From: Candidatus Saccharimonadota bacterium
GTDB taxonomy: Bacteria > Patescibacteriota > Saccharimonadia > Saccharimonadales > 2-12-FULL-41-12
Direction: 5' to 3'
Length of the DNA stretch: 35,598 bases
Assembly (NCBI GenBank): GCA_016219345.1
Contig: JACRNE010000006.1
Span: 1-35,598 of the forward strand
Shown here in pieces: positions 18,074-27,258 of this stretch; position 1 is the stretch's first letter; the number at the start of each line of letters is the position of its first letter. The notes under the pieces are model-generated. The model was not told the origin of the DNA. It ran no database searches and saw only the letters and a list, made by a program, of their open reading frames with translations. Made by a program: the position numbers and the translations under genes.

Positions 18074-18306
18074 AACAAAAAGACATAGCTCTGATTATAG
18101 TTGTGGTGTTTTTTGCAGGTATTTTCTCTCTGGTAATATCAAAAGTATTATTCACATCTGGGGCTAACAGAAACTTAACTGCCGAGGTAGTTGAGCCTAT
18201 ATCAGAGAACTTTGAGCAACCCGATAAACGAGTATTCAATGACCAAGCAATTAATCCGACCAAGCTAATACAGATAGGTGATTCAACTAATCCACAGCCG
18301 TTCTAG
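18070..18306 (+). CDS. small single-TM protein in the T4P operon
   Basis: ATGA overlap with pilO; TM IALIIVVVFFAGIFSLVISKVLF. Confidence 0.7.
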   Translation: MKQKDIALIIVVVFFAGIFSLVISKVLFTSGANRNLTAEVVEPISENFEQPDKRVFNDQAINPTKLIQIGDSTNPQPF

Positions 18307-18309
18307 GCT

Positions 18310-20100
18310 ATGAGTGTTCTTTCTGCCGCCAACCAAAAACAAGTAGAAGCTGATCTAGTATCTGACGGGTACTTAACTCCTGAAAAATTGGCTGAGCTAA
18401 AGGAAAAGGCTAAAAATTCATCTATGCCCTTCTTTAGTTTTTTGGTTAGTGAAGGGCACTTATCTAATGAAGCTTTAACCAAAGTCATAGCTAAAATTAA
18501 TCATATTCCTTATGTGAATTTATCCGAAGCCCGCATAGAGAAAGAGGTTCTAAGACTATTACCCAAGGACCTTGCGGCAAGATATATGGCAGTGCCTCTA
18601 GGACAGATTAAAACCAGGTTAGTAGTAGCCATGCTAGATGCTGATAATGTCCAGGCCGTGGATTTCTTATCAAAGAGAATAGGACGCCCTCTAAAAGTTT
18701 ATACAGCCAGCGAAGAAGGTATCCAAAATGTCCTAAAACAGTATGCCGATGACGTCGAAGCAGACGTGACAAAAGCTATGGGAGGCACTCTAACGGAGAA
18801 AGAACAGCAAGAAATTCTTGAAAAAGAGACTCAACAAGGCAAAAACATAAAAACCATTGTTGAGGACTCGCCGATTAGTAAAGCTCTTTCAACCATACTC
18901 GAATATGCTGCTAAAAACCGAGCAAGTGACATACACATTGAGCCGCTTGAAAAGGAACTAAAAATCCGCTGCCGAATAGATGGAGTCCTCAGGGAAATTA
19001 TGAAACTTCCTAAGTCCACCGAACCGCCCCTAATCTCGCGAATAAAAATTTTAGCCAACCTAAAAATTGATGAACACAGGATTCCTCAAGACGGCGGTTT
19101 CGCCGTGGCTGTAGCAGATAAAACAATCGATCTGCGTATCGCAATATCCCCCGTTGTCTGGGGTGAGCAAGTCGTCATTCGTTTGCTGGATAAATCCGGG
19201 ACAAGCTTAAAGCTAGAAGCTATGGGTTATCATGGCCGAGCACTTAGAACGATCAGAAAAGGCCTAGAGCGACCGAATGGAATGATCTTAACTTCTGGTC
19301 CGACTGGATCAGGAAAATCCACGTCCCTATACGCTCTTATACAAGAAATAAAGGACGACAGCATTAATATAGTCACCCTTGAAGATCCGGTTGAGTACAA
19401 AATGCCAGGGATTAATCAGATTCAGGTCAATTCAGAAGTTGGTCTAACTTTTGCTTCAGGGCTGAGGTCTATCTTGCGCCAAGATCCAGACGTTGTAATG
19501 GTTGGTGAGATTCGTGACCGCGAAACAGCAACGCTTGCTGTCCAAGCGGCTTTAACTGGTCACCTGGTCTTTAGCACGCTTCACACTAACTCAGCAGCCG
19601 GCATATTGCCGCGGTTGCTTGATATGGGTATAGAACCGTTCTTGATAGCATCTACCGTACACACCGTGATAGGACAAAGGCTAGTTCGACGTCTGGCTGA
19701 TAATAAAGAAGCTTATGAATCAGACATTACTGAAAAACAGGCAGTGATAGATAATCTGGGGAGATTATTACCGAAGGATGAAGCCAGTCGTAAGAAAGTC
19801 GCTGAAGATCTAGGATATTCTGACTTGCCTCTAGCTACGCAAAACGCTTATACTTTGTACAAGGGTAAAGATAGCCCGGAAACCCCTGGTGGTTACAAAG
19901 GTCGTATGGGTCTGTATGAAGTATTCGAAATAGATGAAAAGATTCAGCAGCTCATACTTAAACACTCGACAAGCAGCGAAATTCAAAGAGCTGCAGTTGA
20001 GCAAGGAATGGTGACCATGCGAGAGGACGGATATCTAAAAGCCCTGGCAGGCATGACTACCATTAATGAAGTTAATAGAGTAGCGGCAGCCGAAGGCTAG
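18310..20100 (+). CDS. pilB: type IV pilus extension ATPase PilB (GspE family)
   Basis: MshEN/T2SSE-N-like N-terminus; SDIHIEPLEKELKIRCRIDGVL; GPTGSGKSTSLYAL; LRQDPDVVMVGEIRDRETA. Confidence 0.96.
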   Translation: MSVLSAANQKQVEADLVSDGYLTPEKLAELKEKAKNSSMPFFSFLVSEGHLSNEALTKVIAKINHIPYVNLSEARIEKEVLRLLPKDLAARYMAVPLGQIKTRLVVAMLDADNVQAVDFLSKRIGRPLKVYTASEEGIQNVLKQYADDVEADVTKAMGGTLTEKEQQEILEKETQQGKNIKTIVEDSPISKALSTILEYAAKNRASDIHIEPLEKELKIRCRIDGVLREIMKLPKSTEPPLISRIKILANLKIDEHRIPQDGGFAVAVADKTIDLRIAISPVVWGEQVVIRLLDKSGTSLKLEAMGYHGRALRTIRKGLERPNGMILTSGPTGSGKSTSLYALIQEIKDDSINIVTLEDPVEYKMPGINQIQVNSEVGLTFASGLRSILRQDPDVVMVGEIRDRETATLAVQAALTGHLVFSTLHTNSAAGILPRLLDMGIEPFLIASTVHTVIGQRLVRRLADNKEAYESDITEKQAVIDNLGRLLPKDEASRKKVAEDLGYSDLPLATQNAYTLYKGKDSPETPGGYKGRMGLYEVFEIDEKIQQLILKHSTSSEIQRAAVEQGMVTMREDGYLKALAGMTTINEVNRVAAAEG

Positions 20101-20133
20101 GCATAAGAACGGTGGGAGGCAAGATACATAAAA

Positions 20134-21204
20134 ATGAGCGAAAAAGAACTTAGAATAGAATCACTTCTAGAGGAAGTAATAAAAAAGAAAGCATCTGACT
20201 TACACTTGCAAGTTGGCTTACCGCCAATGCTCAGGGTTGATGGATCGTTAGTCGCCGTTACAGGCGCTACAGTTTTATCTGAAGAGTTAGTGGAGACATT
20301 AATCTTCGCAATATTAGATGACGAGCAAAAACAGATTTTACTAAAAGACAAAGAATTTGATTTCAGCTTTGCCTTTGGTGATCTAGGCCGATTTCGTGTA
20401 AATGCTTTTCACGAAAGAGGTAATCTAGCGGCAGCGCTTAGGTTAATCCCTAACGAGATTCTCAGCACCGATCAGCTAGGTCTGCCTAAAGTAGTGCAAG
20501 GTTTTGCTGATTATCCTAGAGGGCTAGTCTTAGTTACAGGACCTACAGGATCAGGTAAGTCGACTACTTTGGCTGCTCTTGTAGACAAGATTAATAACGA
20601 ACGACCAACTCATATTGTTACTATTGAGGATCCCATTGAATTCACGCACAAGAGTAAAAAATCAGTTATAGTTCAGCGTGAAGTTCACTACGACACTTAT
20701 TCTTTCTCAGCAGCTCTCCGCAGCAGTTTGCGTCAAGATCCAGACGTGGTGCTTATCGGTGAGATGCGAGATTTAGAGACTATCGCCGCAGCTATTACAA
20801 TCGCCGAGACAGGCCACTTAGTTTTTGCCACTCTTCACACTAACAGTGCCGCACAGAGTATCGACCGTATGATAGATGTATTTCCACCACACCAGCAGCC
20901 ACAAATCCGTGCACAGCTGAGCAATATATTAATGGCGATTTGCTCCCAAAGACTAGTTCCTACTATAGGTGGTGGACGTATTGCAGCTGCCGAAGTTTTG
21001 GTGGCTACTCCAGCGGTTAGAAATATCGTTCGGGAAGGAAAAAGCCATCAGCTCGACGCTGTTATTCAGACAGGAGCGGAGTTTGGCATGCAGTCCATGG
21101 ACAAGACTCTTGTAGGGTTGATTCATGCAGGAACAATAACTTACGACGAAGCTAGGAATTTTGCTGTTGATATACAAGAGCTTGATAGACTAATGAGAGG
21201 ATAA
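20134..21204 (+). CDS. pilT: type IV pilus retraction ATPase PilT
   Basis: ASDLHLQVGLPPMLRVDG; GPTGSGKSTTLAAL; RQDPDVVLIGEMRDLETIAAAITIAETGHLVFATLHTNSAAQSIDRMIDVFP. Confidence 0.97.
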   Translation: MSEKELRIESLLEEVIKKKASDLHLQVGLPPMLRVDGSLVAVTGATVLSEELVETLIFAILDDEQKQILLKDKEFDFSFAFGDLGRFRVNAFHERGNLAAALRLIPNEILSTDQLGLPKVVQGFADYPRGLVLVTGPTGSGKSTTLAALVDKINNERPTHIVTIEDPIEFTHKSKKSVIVQREVHYDTYSFSAALRSSLRQDPDVVLIGEMRDLETIAAAITIAETGHLVFATLHTNSAAQSIDRMIDVFPPHQQPQIRAQLSNILMAICSQRLVPTIGGGRIAAAEVLVATPAVRNIVREGKSHQLDAVIQTGAEFGMQSMDKTLVGLIHAGTITYDEARNFAVDIQELDRLMRG

Positions 21205-21213
21205 ACCAGAAAA

Positions 21214-22437
21214 GTGCTTACTTACGAATATACAGCTAGGGATCCTTCAACTGGACAGAAGGTCACAGCTCAAGTTAAAGCTGATAATGAATCCGCAGCC
21301 GCGAAGCTTATTCAAAAGGAAGGCCTCGCCCCAATAGAAGTAAAGGTTCTAGGCGAGGGCGGTAATAATTTTCTAAGTAGATTCAAAAATCGCATCAAGA
21401 CTAAAGATAAAATTATATTTTCCCGCCAAATGTCTACGTTGATTAATGCCGGGTTGCCCTTGGTACAAAGCCTTAGAAACGTAGGGTCCCAGACTCAGAA
21501 CAAAGCATTTGGGGTAGTTATAAATCAGATTATTTCTGATGTAGAGGGCGGAAAGGCCCTGTCTGTTGCTCTGTCTGCGCACCCTAAAGTTTTTAACGCA
21601 GTTTATATTAGCCTTATTTCTGCAGGGGAAGCTTCAGGGACACTAGATAAAGCCCTAGAGAGACTTGCGAACCAGCAGGAAAAAGATGCAGAGATACTTA
21701 GTAAAGTTCGTGGAGCGATGGCTTATCCAGCCATTGTTATTTGTGTGATGTTAGCTGTGATAGGCTTTATGGTCGTTAAGGTTATGCCCCAGGTAGAAGT
21801 GATTTATAAAGACCTGCCGGGAGCAAAACTTCCATTTATCACAAAGGCGCTTTTGGCGATTTCACATTTTGTTACTGATTACTGGTGGCTTGTTCTCATA
21901 ATATTGATATTCATAGGCTTTGCTCTAACTAGGTATGCTCGTACAGGCCCAGGCAAAGAAGTTATAGATAAGCTAAAAATGAATGCCTGGCCAGTAGGCC
22001 CGCTTTTTATGAAGCTATATATGGCTAGATTTGCTAGAACTGGCACTACGCTTGTTGCAAGTGGAGTGCCACTCATACAGATGTTAGAGATAGTATCAAA
22101 AGCCATAAATAACGTGCACTTAGAGCGTTCCATGAAGGCCGCCACAGAGAAAGTCAAAGGCGGTAAGTCCCTAGCAGATGCACTAGAAGGTGATCCAAAC
22201 TTTCTACCGCTTGTTCCAAATATGCTTAGAATCGGCGAAGAATCCGGCTCGTTAGAGGATATGCTAGCTAAAACGGCAGATTATTATGAAAAAGAAGTTG
22301 ATAATCAAATCAAAACTATAAGTACAATTATTGAACCAGTACTGATGGTCATATTGGGTGTAGTAGCGTTTATTGTGGTTGCTGCGGTGCTTTTGCCGAT
22401 ATACGGTTTAGCTGGTCAAAACATAGGTGGTAAATAG
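21214..22437 (+). CDS. pilC: type IV pilus inner-membrane platform protein PilC (GspF family)
   Basis: Duplicated GspF domain: FSRQMSTLINAGLPLVQSL...LISAGEASGTLDKAL and FARTGTTLVASGVPLIQMLEIV...LRIGEESGSLEDML. Confidence 0.96.
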   Translation: MLTYEYTARDPSTGQKVTAQVKADNESAAAKLIQKEGLAPIEVKVLGEGGNNFLSRFKNRIKTKDKIIFSRQMSTLINAGLPLVQSLRNVGSQTQNKAFGVVINQIISDVEGGKALSVALSAHPKVFNAVYISLISAGEASGTLDKALERLANQQEKDAEILSKVRGAMAYPAIVICVMLAVIGFMVVKVMPQVEVIYKDLPGAKLPFITKALLAISHFVTDYWWLVLIILIFIGFALTRYARTGPGKEVIDKLKMNAWPVGPLFMKLYMARFARTGTTLVASGVPLIQMLEIVSKAINNVHLERSMKAATEKVKGGKSLADALEGDPNFLPLVPNMLRIGEESGSLEDMLAKTADYYEKEVDNQIKTISTIIEPVLMVILGVVAFIVVAAVLLPIYGLAGQNIGGK

Positions 22438-22441
22438 GGTA

Positions 22442-22470
22442 TTGCATTTGTTTTTTGTGTAGAGTAATAT
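22442..22470 (+). promoter_or_regulatory. predicted promoter for the major pilin gene
   Basis: TTGCAT - 17 nt - TAATAT, about 40 nt upstream of the pilin ATG. Confidence 0.45.
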
Positions 22471-22511
22471 TCAAAGCATAAGAAGTAACTTATAAAAGGG
22501 TGAGGAGAATT

Positions 22512-22961
22512 ATGAAAAAACTAACAAAAGACCAAAAGGGCTTCACGATCATCGAAGTTTTGATCGTGCTAGCTATCGCAGGACTGATTATGCTAATAGT
22601 CTTCCTGGCTGTGCCATCGCTACAGCGGAATAGCCGTAATACACAGAGGAATAATGATGCTTCGCTTGTTGCCGCATCAGTTAATGAGTGTCTAAACAAT
22701 AAGAACGGCCAAACAGGCTCTTGCCAAGCGACTGGCTCGAATGCTGTTTCAATAGACACATCTAAGCTCAGGCAGCTATCAAATACTCCTACTTATAACG
22801 CAGCCAGTGCCTATTCACTACAAGAAGCTAGGTGGAGCTTTGGGTTGAAGTGCGCAACCGATGGAGCAAGCACCGTAGCTGGGACTAACCGTCAGTTTAC
22901 AGTTACATATGGTGTTGAGGATTCAAGCGGAGCCGCCGTACAACGCTGTATTGACGGATAA
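22512..22961 (+). CDS. type IV pilin (probable major pilin)
   Basis: MKKLTKDQKG^FTIIEVLIVLAIAGLIMLIVFLAVPSLQRNSR; ATG 22512 preferred over listed GTG 22500; SD gaggagaa. Confidence 0.93.
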   Translation: MKKLTKDQKGFTIIEVLIVLAIAGLIMLIVFLAVPSLQRNSRNTQRNNDASLVAASVNECLNNKNGQTGSCQATGSNAVSIDTSKLRQLSNTPTYNAASAYSLQEARWSFGLKCATDGASTVAGTNRQFTVTYGVEDSSGAAVQRCIDG

Positions 22962-22986
22962 AGCGTGTCAATAAGTTGATGTAAAG

Positions 22987-23015
22987 AAACGGGGCTGAAA
23001 AGGCCCCGTTTTATT
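22987..23015 (+). terminator. Rho-independent terminator after the pilin gene
   Basis: Perfect 9-bp stem aaacggggc/gccccgttt with 7-nt loop, T-rich 3' side (gttttattta). Confidence 0.85.
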
Positions 23016-23032
23016 TATGCTAAGATTAGCTA

Positions 23033-23857
23033 GTGATAATTCTTATCCTTTTTATTCTAGGGCTTTGCTTCGGCAGTTTTGTAAATGCACTTGTCTGGCG
23101 ACTCAGAAAACAGTCCACCATAAAGAATAAGTCAACGAAGAACAAGTACTCCATATCAACAGGTCGGTCAATGTGTATCAATTGTGGTCACGAGCTAGCA
23201 GCCAAAGACCTCATACCCGTAGTTAGCTGGGTTATACTGCGCGGTAAGTGCCGTTACTGCCGGAAGCCCATATCTTGGCAGTACCCACTCGTTGAGCTTG
23301 CTACAGCTCTTTTATTCGTAGCTCTTTATGTATTTTGGCCAGATGATTTAAGTAGTTTGGCAAATAAGATTGATCTAGCAACATGGACTATAGCTTCTAT
23401 CGGGCTGATGGCGCTTTTTGTTTACGACGTACGCTACATGATTCTACCCAACAAGATAATTTTCCCTCTGACGGGCTTAGCAGTCATTAACGTACTAGCC
23501 CAAGCATTTATAAAAACTGATTATAATGTAATGCTCGACAGCATCTTCGGCGTCTTAGCGGGTGGTGGGCTCTTCTATGTTTTGTTCCAGATATCTAACG
23601 GCGCCTGGATAGGTGGTGGCGATGTAAAACTAGGTTTCTTGCTGGGGTTACTTTTGGCAGATCCTGTCCTAGCTCTTTTAATGTTGTTTCTTGCCTCTGT
23701 TTTGGGCTCTGTTTTTTCATTAATTTTGGTAGTTAAAAAGGGGGCGGGTATTAAGACAAAAATACCTTTTGGCCCGTTTCTAATAGTTGCAGCGATAATC
23801 ACCAAGCTTTTCGGGCAGAACCTAATAGACTGGTATAATTCGCTGTTTATTTATTGA
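23033..23857 (+). CDS. pilD: prepilin peptidase / N-methyltransferase PilD
   Basis: GLCFGSFVNALVWRLRK; CINCGHE...CRYCRKP zinc motif; LMALFVYDVRYMILPNKI and GGGDVKLGFLLGLLL aspartyl protease motifs. GTG start. Confidence 0.95.
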   Translation: MIILILFILGLCFGSFVNALVWRLRKQSTIKNKSTKNKYSISTGRSMCINCGHELAAKDLIPVVSWVILRGKCRYCRKPISWQYPLVELATALLFVALYVFWPDDLSSLANKIDLATWTIASIGLMALFVYDVRYMILPNKIIFPLTGLAVINVLAQAFIKTDYNVMLDSIFGVLAGGGLFYVLFQISNGAWIGGGDVKLGFLLGLLLADPVLALLMLFLASVLGSVFSLILVVKKGAGIKTKIPFGPFLIVAAIITKLFGQNLIDWYNSLFIY

Positions 23858-23889
23858 AGCCCTTTACCTCTGTTTGTTAGCTATATGCT

Positions 23890-23900
23890 TATGCTATAAT
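23890..23900 (+). promoter_or_regulatory. extended -10 promoter (TATGCTATAAT) next to a minor pilin start
   Basis: TGCTATAAT ends 6 nt before ATG 23907; weak -35 TTGTTA at 23874. Confidence 0.5.
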
Positions 23901-23906
23901 CACCTT

Positions 23907-24716
23907 ATGAAACCGCCACGCCACTCTGGTGGCTATACTATCGTTGAGGTGATGATTGTATTAGCCATTAGCGCAGCACTTTTTGCTACCGCAGTAATGG
24001 GGTATACAAGCCAGAATAGGAGAACTGCTTTTAACCAAACGGTTAAAGATCTGGAGCTGAAAATCCAGGATACATTGAATGATGTAGGAACGGGCTACTT
24101 CCCTAATAGCGGTAATTTTACATGTTCTCGTACGGGGTCACCTGCTTCGCCAATTGTTGCTGCGGGAGCCAACCAGCAAGGCACTAATCAAGATTGTATT
24201 TTTGTAGGAAAGGCCTTAGATCTAACCAGTGAATCAGGTGATAATAACTTCGAAATATACACGATAATGGGATTAAAAAATAGCTCGGTCAACTCAGAAG
24301 TACTAGCTAGCTCAGTCGAAGATGCTGCTAATCGTACGATCGCTGGTATATCTGGTGCAGTAGAATCCTATACGGTTAATGGCAGTATAGATATAACAAA
24401 AACATTGATTGGAGATGGCACCCTGGCTGATCAGAGCAAAGGCTTTGCCGTTGTTTCAGGGTTTGGTGGCGGAGCCCTTGGAGGTAGTGGAGCGACTACA
24501 AACCAAGTGTCGATTGCCTCTATAGATACATCATATAATTATGGCTCAACTTCCGCTCTGGCTGTTAGATCATCTGACCTGAACAAAACCATAACTATCT
24601 GCATAGAAGAAGGTGGTGGTGGTTCTAACGCCAGGCATGCAACTATTAAAATTGGTATGGGCTCAAAAATAAGCGTAGAATCAAATATAGACGATTGGCC
24701 AGCAGGATGTGCATGA
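23907..24716 (+). CDS. minor type IV pilin-like protein
   Basis: MKPPRHSGG^YTIVEVMIVLAISAALFATAVMGY; ATG 23907 preferred over the listed start at 23874. Confidence 0.85.
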   Translation: MKPPRHSGGYTIVEVMIVLAISAALFATAVMGYTSQNRRTAFNQTVKDLELKIQDTLNDVGTGYFPNSGNFTCSRTGSPASPIVAAGANQQGTNQDCIFVGKALDLTSESGDNNFEIYTIMGLKNSSVNSEVLASSVEDAANRTIAGISGAVESYTVNGSIDITKTLIGDGTLADQSKGFAVVSGFGGGALGGSGATTNQVSIASIDTSYNYGSTSALAVRSSDLNKTITICIEEGGGGSNARHATIKIGMGSKISVESNIDDWPAGCA

Positions 24717-25879
24717 AAAAACTAATAAAGCTTGGATCAAAAGGCGACACGATAGTAGAAGTGTTGTTGGCCATAGCTGTTATGAGCATGGTTCTAAGCA
24801 TCTCCTATGGATTAGCAAATAGAAGTTCACAATCCAATCGACAAGCGCAGGAAAGGGCCGAGGCCCAGAAGGTCGGCGAAGAGCAACTAGAAATTCTGAG
24901 GGGTTATGTTAGCCCAGACCAGCCGTGGGGCACTAACGTATGCTTTAGAGCCGACGATCCAGCGACTACAACGGTTGATGAGACAGGACAGCCTACAGAC
25001 CAGAATTCTGACTGCCAAGGACGAGGGCCTGGCGGACGTTACAACATTAGAATTAGCGTGACTGGTGACGCCACCGCCGGGTATGTTTATACAATAGATA
25101 CTACCTGGGACAATGTTAAAGGCAGCACAGATCAGCTAGCCATGTCCTACAAGTTACCAGCCACAGGTGATATACCAAGAACTCCACATTTTGCTTGTAG
25201 TGATGGTTTAGATAATGATGGTGATGGAAGGATAGATTTTGGTGGCGGTCCCAGCAACGACCCTGATTGCACGAGTGCAACGGGCACCACAGAGACTACT
25301 CCATTACCGCCCCCTCAAATTGCGGTAGTGGTTAGGAAAATACCTCCTGGTCCTGGCAACACGGACCCCAGTTGCGCCACTCCCGCTACTCTAAATCGTG
25401 GGGGGTCACGTGTTACTTTGAACCCTGGTTCGCTAACGCAGTTTACATCCTCAAGTAACTCAACAACAACTTTTATAGGTCTAATCGAAAACACCACATA
25501 CACTGCTGTTGTAACTCCTCCTTCAGGACATTTCATATGTCCGCCGGCAAGCAGAAGCATATCAAGCGGCCTTGCTGGAACAAGTGGACAACTTGATTTC
25601 AAAATAGCTCCAGACTGCTACCCAAGAATAATTGGCTATACTGCTGGGTACTGGGCCTGGGGCGGACGCCGAGCAGACTTAGATAATTGGTATCAACACG
25701 ACTGGCGAGCTGGATGGAATACTGCTTTTGTAGCCGGTCATTACGCAGCACCGGGAACCTTCTGGTATCAATACAGTGGTACCAATGCTTGGTGGGCTCC
25801 AAACGCAGCATATTATTGGGTGTATCAGGCTTACTGGGTAAACGGTACGCCAATATACAGTAATTACTGCCCAAGCTAA
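24713..25879 (+). CDS. minor pilin with DNDGDG Ca-type motif and Trp/Tyr-rich C-terminal domain
   Basis: MKKLIKLGSKG^DTIVEVLLAIAVMSMVLSISYG; CSDGLDNDGDGRIDFGGGPSNDPDC; C-terminus GYWAWGGRRADLDNWYQHDWRAGWNT...NAWWAPNAAYYWVYQAYWVNG. ATG 24713 assumed (overlaps the preceding stop). Confidence 0.85.
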   Translation: MKKLIKLGSKGDTIVEVLLAIAVMSMVLSISYGLANRSSQSNRQAQERAEAQKVGEEQLEILRGYVSPDQPWGTNVCFRADDPATTTVDETGQPTDQNSDCQGRGPGGRYNIRISVTGDATAGYVYTIDTTWDNVKGSTDQLAMSYKLPATGDIPRTPHFACSDGLDNDGDGRIDFGGGPSNDPDCTSATGTTETTPLPPPQIAVVVRKIPPGPGNTDPSCATPATLNRGGSRVTLNPGSLTQFTSSSNSTTTFIGLIENTTYTAVVTPPSGHFICPPASRSISSGLAGTSGQLDFKIAPDCYPRIIGYTAGYWAWGGRRADLDNWYQHDWRAGWNTAFVAGHYAAPGTFWYQYSGTNAWWAPNAAYYWVYQAYWVNGTPIYSNYCPS

Positions 25880-25889
25880 AGGAGGGATT

Positions 25890-26426
25890 TTAGTTTTCCA
25901 CTTTTTCAACTATAAAGGTTAGGGGTTTTCCATCCTCTAAAGCCTTTAGTATGCCTGTTACTGTGACAGGGCCTGAGAGCTGTAATTTATCCCTGTTTTC
26001 GTAACCAGAATTTTTATAAATATTTGGGTCAATTCCAGATTTACTAAAATCCAGTTCTATACTGTAGGGTTCGTCTGGCTGCTTTTGGCTAACAATAGTA
26101 TATCTATTTGCACTTGCCTCAACTACTAATCCCCTCAACATGATCTGTTTTCGAAAATACGGATCTGGCTTAGTAGCTACTGCATGAGGGCTCAAGGTAC
26201 CTTCAGGTAATTTATCGTCATATTTAATATTAGGTGGTTCACTAAGTCCTTCTGGCTTGGCTTCGTCTCGGTCAGGTTTAGGAGCATCAGAATAAGCTTG
26301 ATTGGCACCGGAACCGGTTTCCCCAGAAGGCTTTCTAGCTAGAAAAATTGTTAAGCCTGAGCCGATAAGAATAATTACTAAAAAAGCTATTATGCTTTTT
26401 TGCTTTTTTGATCGTAGCATCATCAT
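25890..26426 (-). CDS. hypothetical single-TM anchored protein
   Basis: SIIAFLVIILIGSGLTIFL TM anchor, Pro/Glu-rich linker, compact beta-rich C-terminus; opposite strand within the pilin cluster. Confidence 0.65.
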   Translation of the reverse strand: MMMLRSKKQKSIIAFLVIILIGSGLTIFLARKPSGETGSGANQAYSDAPKPDRDEAKPEGLSEPPNIKYDDKLPEGTLSPHAVATKPDPYFRKQIMLRGLVVEASANRYTIVSQKQPDEPYSIELDFSKSGIDPNIYKNSGYENRDKLQLSGPVTVTGILKALEDGKPLTFIVEKVEN

Positions 26427-26599
26427 CAGTTCAATTATTATCCTCTATGACTTTAGGTCCAATTTAACACATAGGCTTAAGCAAGACCAGGGAGGGTTTA
26501 CAGAAGGTAGCCGAGCTTGCCCTTATAACAGTAATAATATACAGTAATGCTAATGCTTGTAACCACTGTTATTCTTAAAATAGAAGATTAAAATCTAAA

Positions 26600-27238
26600 A
26601 TGGGTATACATACTTATAAAAAATCCAACATCGTTAAGTCGACAGGTGGGTTTACTATTGTTGAACTAATGATTGCTACCAGCGTTTTTAGCTTTGTCCT
26701 TTTGGTGGCTAGCACGGGGGTGGTTGCCATCGGAAGGCTCTACTACAAAGGAATTACAAGTTCAAAAACTCAGGAGGCAGCTAGATCTATTATTGAGGAT
26801 GTATCCAGGGCTCGTCAGTTTACAGGGGGTAATTTCTCCAGCGGAGGTTCGCCTGGAGGCCTGCAGTCATTTTGCTTTGGGCAAGATAGATATACTTATC
26901 AAATAAACAACCGTGTCACCGATGACACAACCGTCGGAATTAGGCATGATGTTAATACCGATGTGGGAAATTGTGACCCAATAGCTTCTGGCGGCACAGA
27001 ACTTTTAGATAAAAACATGCGACTGCTTAATTTTACGGTTAGTTCAGTCGGCGGAGGGCAGTTCAGTATAAACGTAAGAGTCGCTTACGGTGAGAATGAT
27101 CTTTTGTCTACATATGACAACAGTGGTGTCCCAAATGGCCAACCTCCAAGTAGTGGAGAATGTAAATCAGGTATAGCAGGCAGTAACTTCTGTGCGGTGT
27201 CAGAGCTTGCAACAGTAGTAGATAAGCGTATAGAATAG
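26600..27238 (+). CDS. minor type IV pilin-like protein (PilW/GspJ-like)
   Basis: KSTGG^FTIVELMIATSVFSFVLLVASTGVVAI. Confidence 0.88.
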   Translation: MGIHTYKKSNIVKSTGGFTIVELMIATSVFSFVLLVASTGVVAIGRLYYKGITSSKTQEAARSIIEDVSRARQFTGGNFSSGGSPGGLQSFCFGQDRYTYQINNRVTDDTTVGIRHDVNTDVGNCDPIASGGTELLDKNMRLLNFTVSSVGGGQFSINVRVAYGENDLLSTYDNSGVPNGQPPSSGECKSGIAGSNFCAVSELATVVDKRIE

Positions 27239-27258
27239 CTTATGGTAAGGGCAATACT

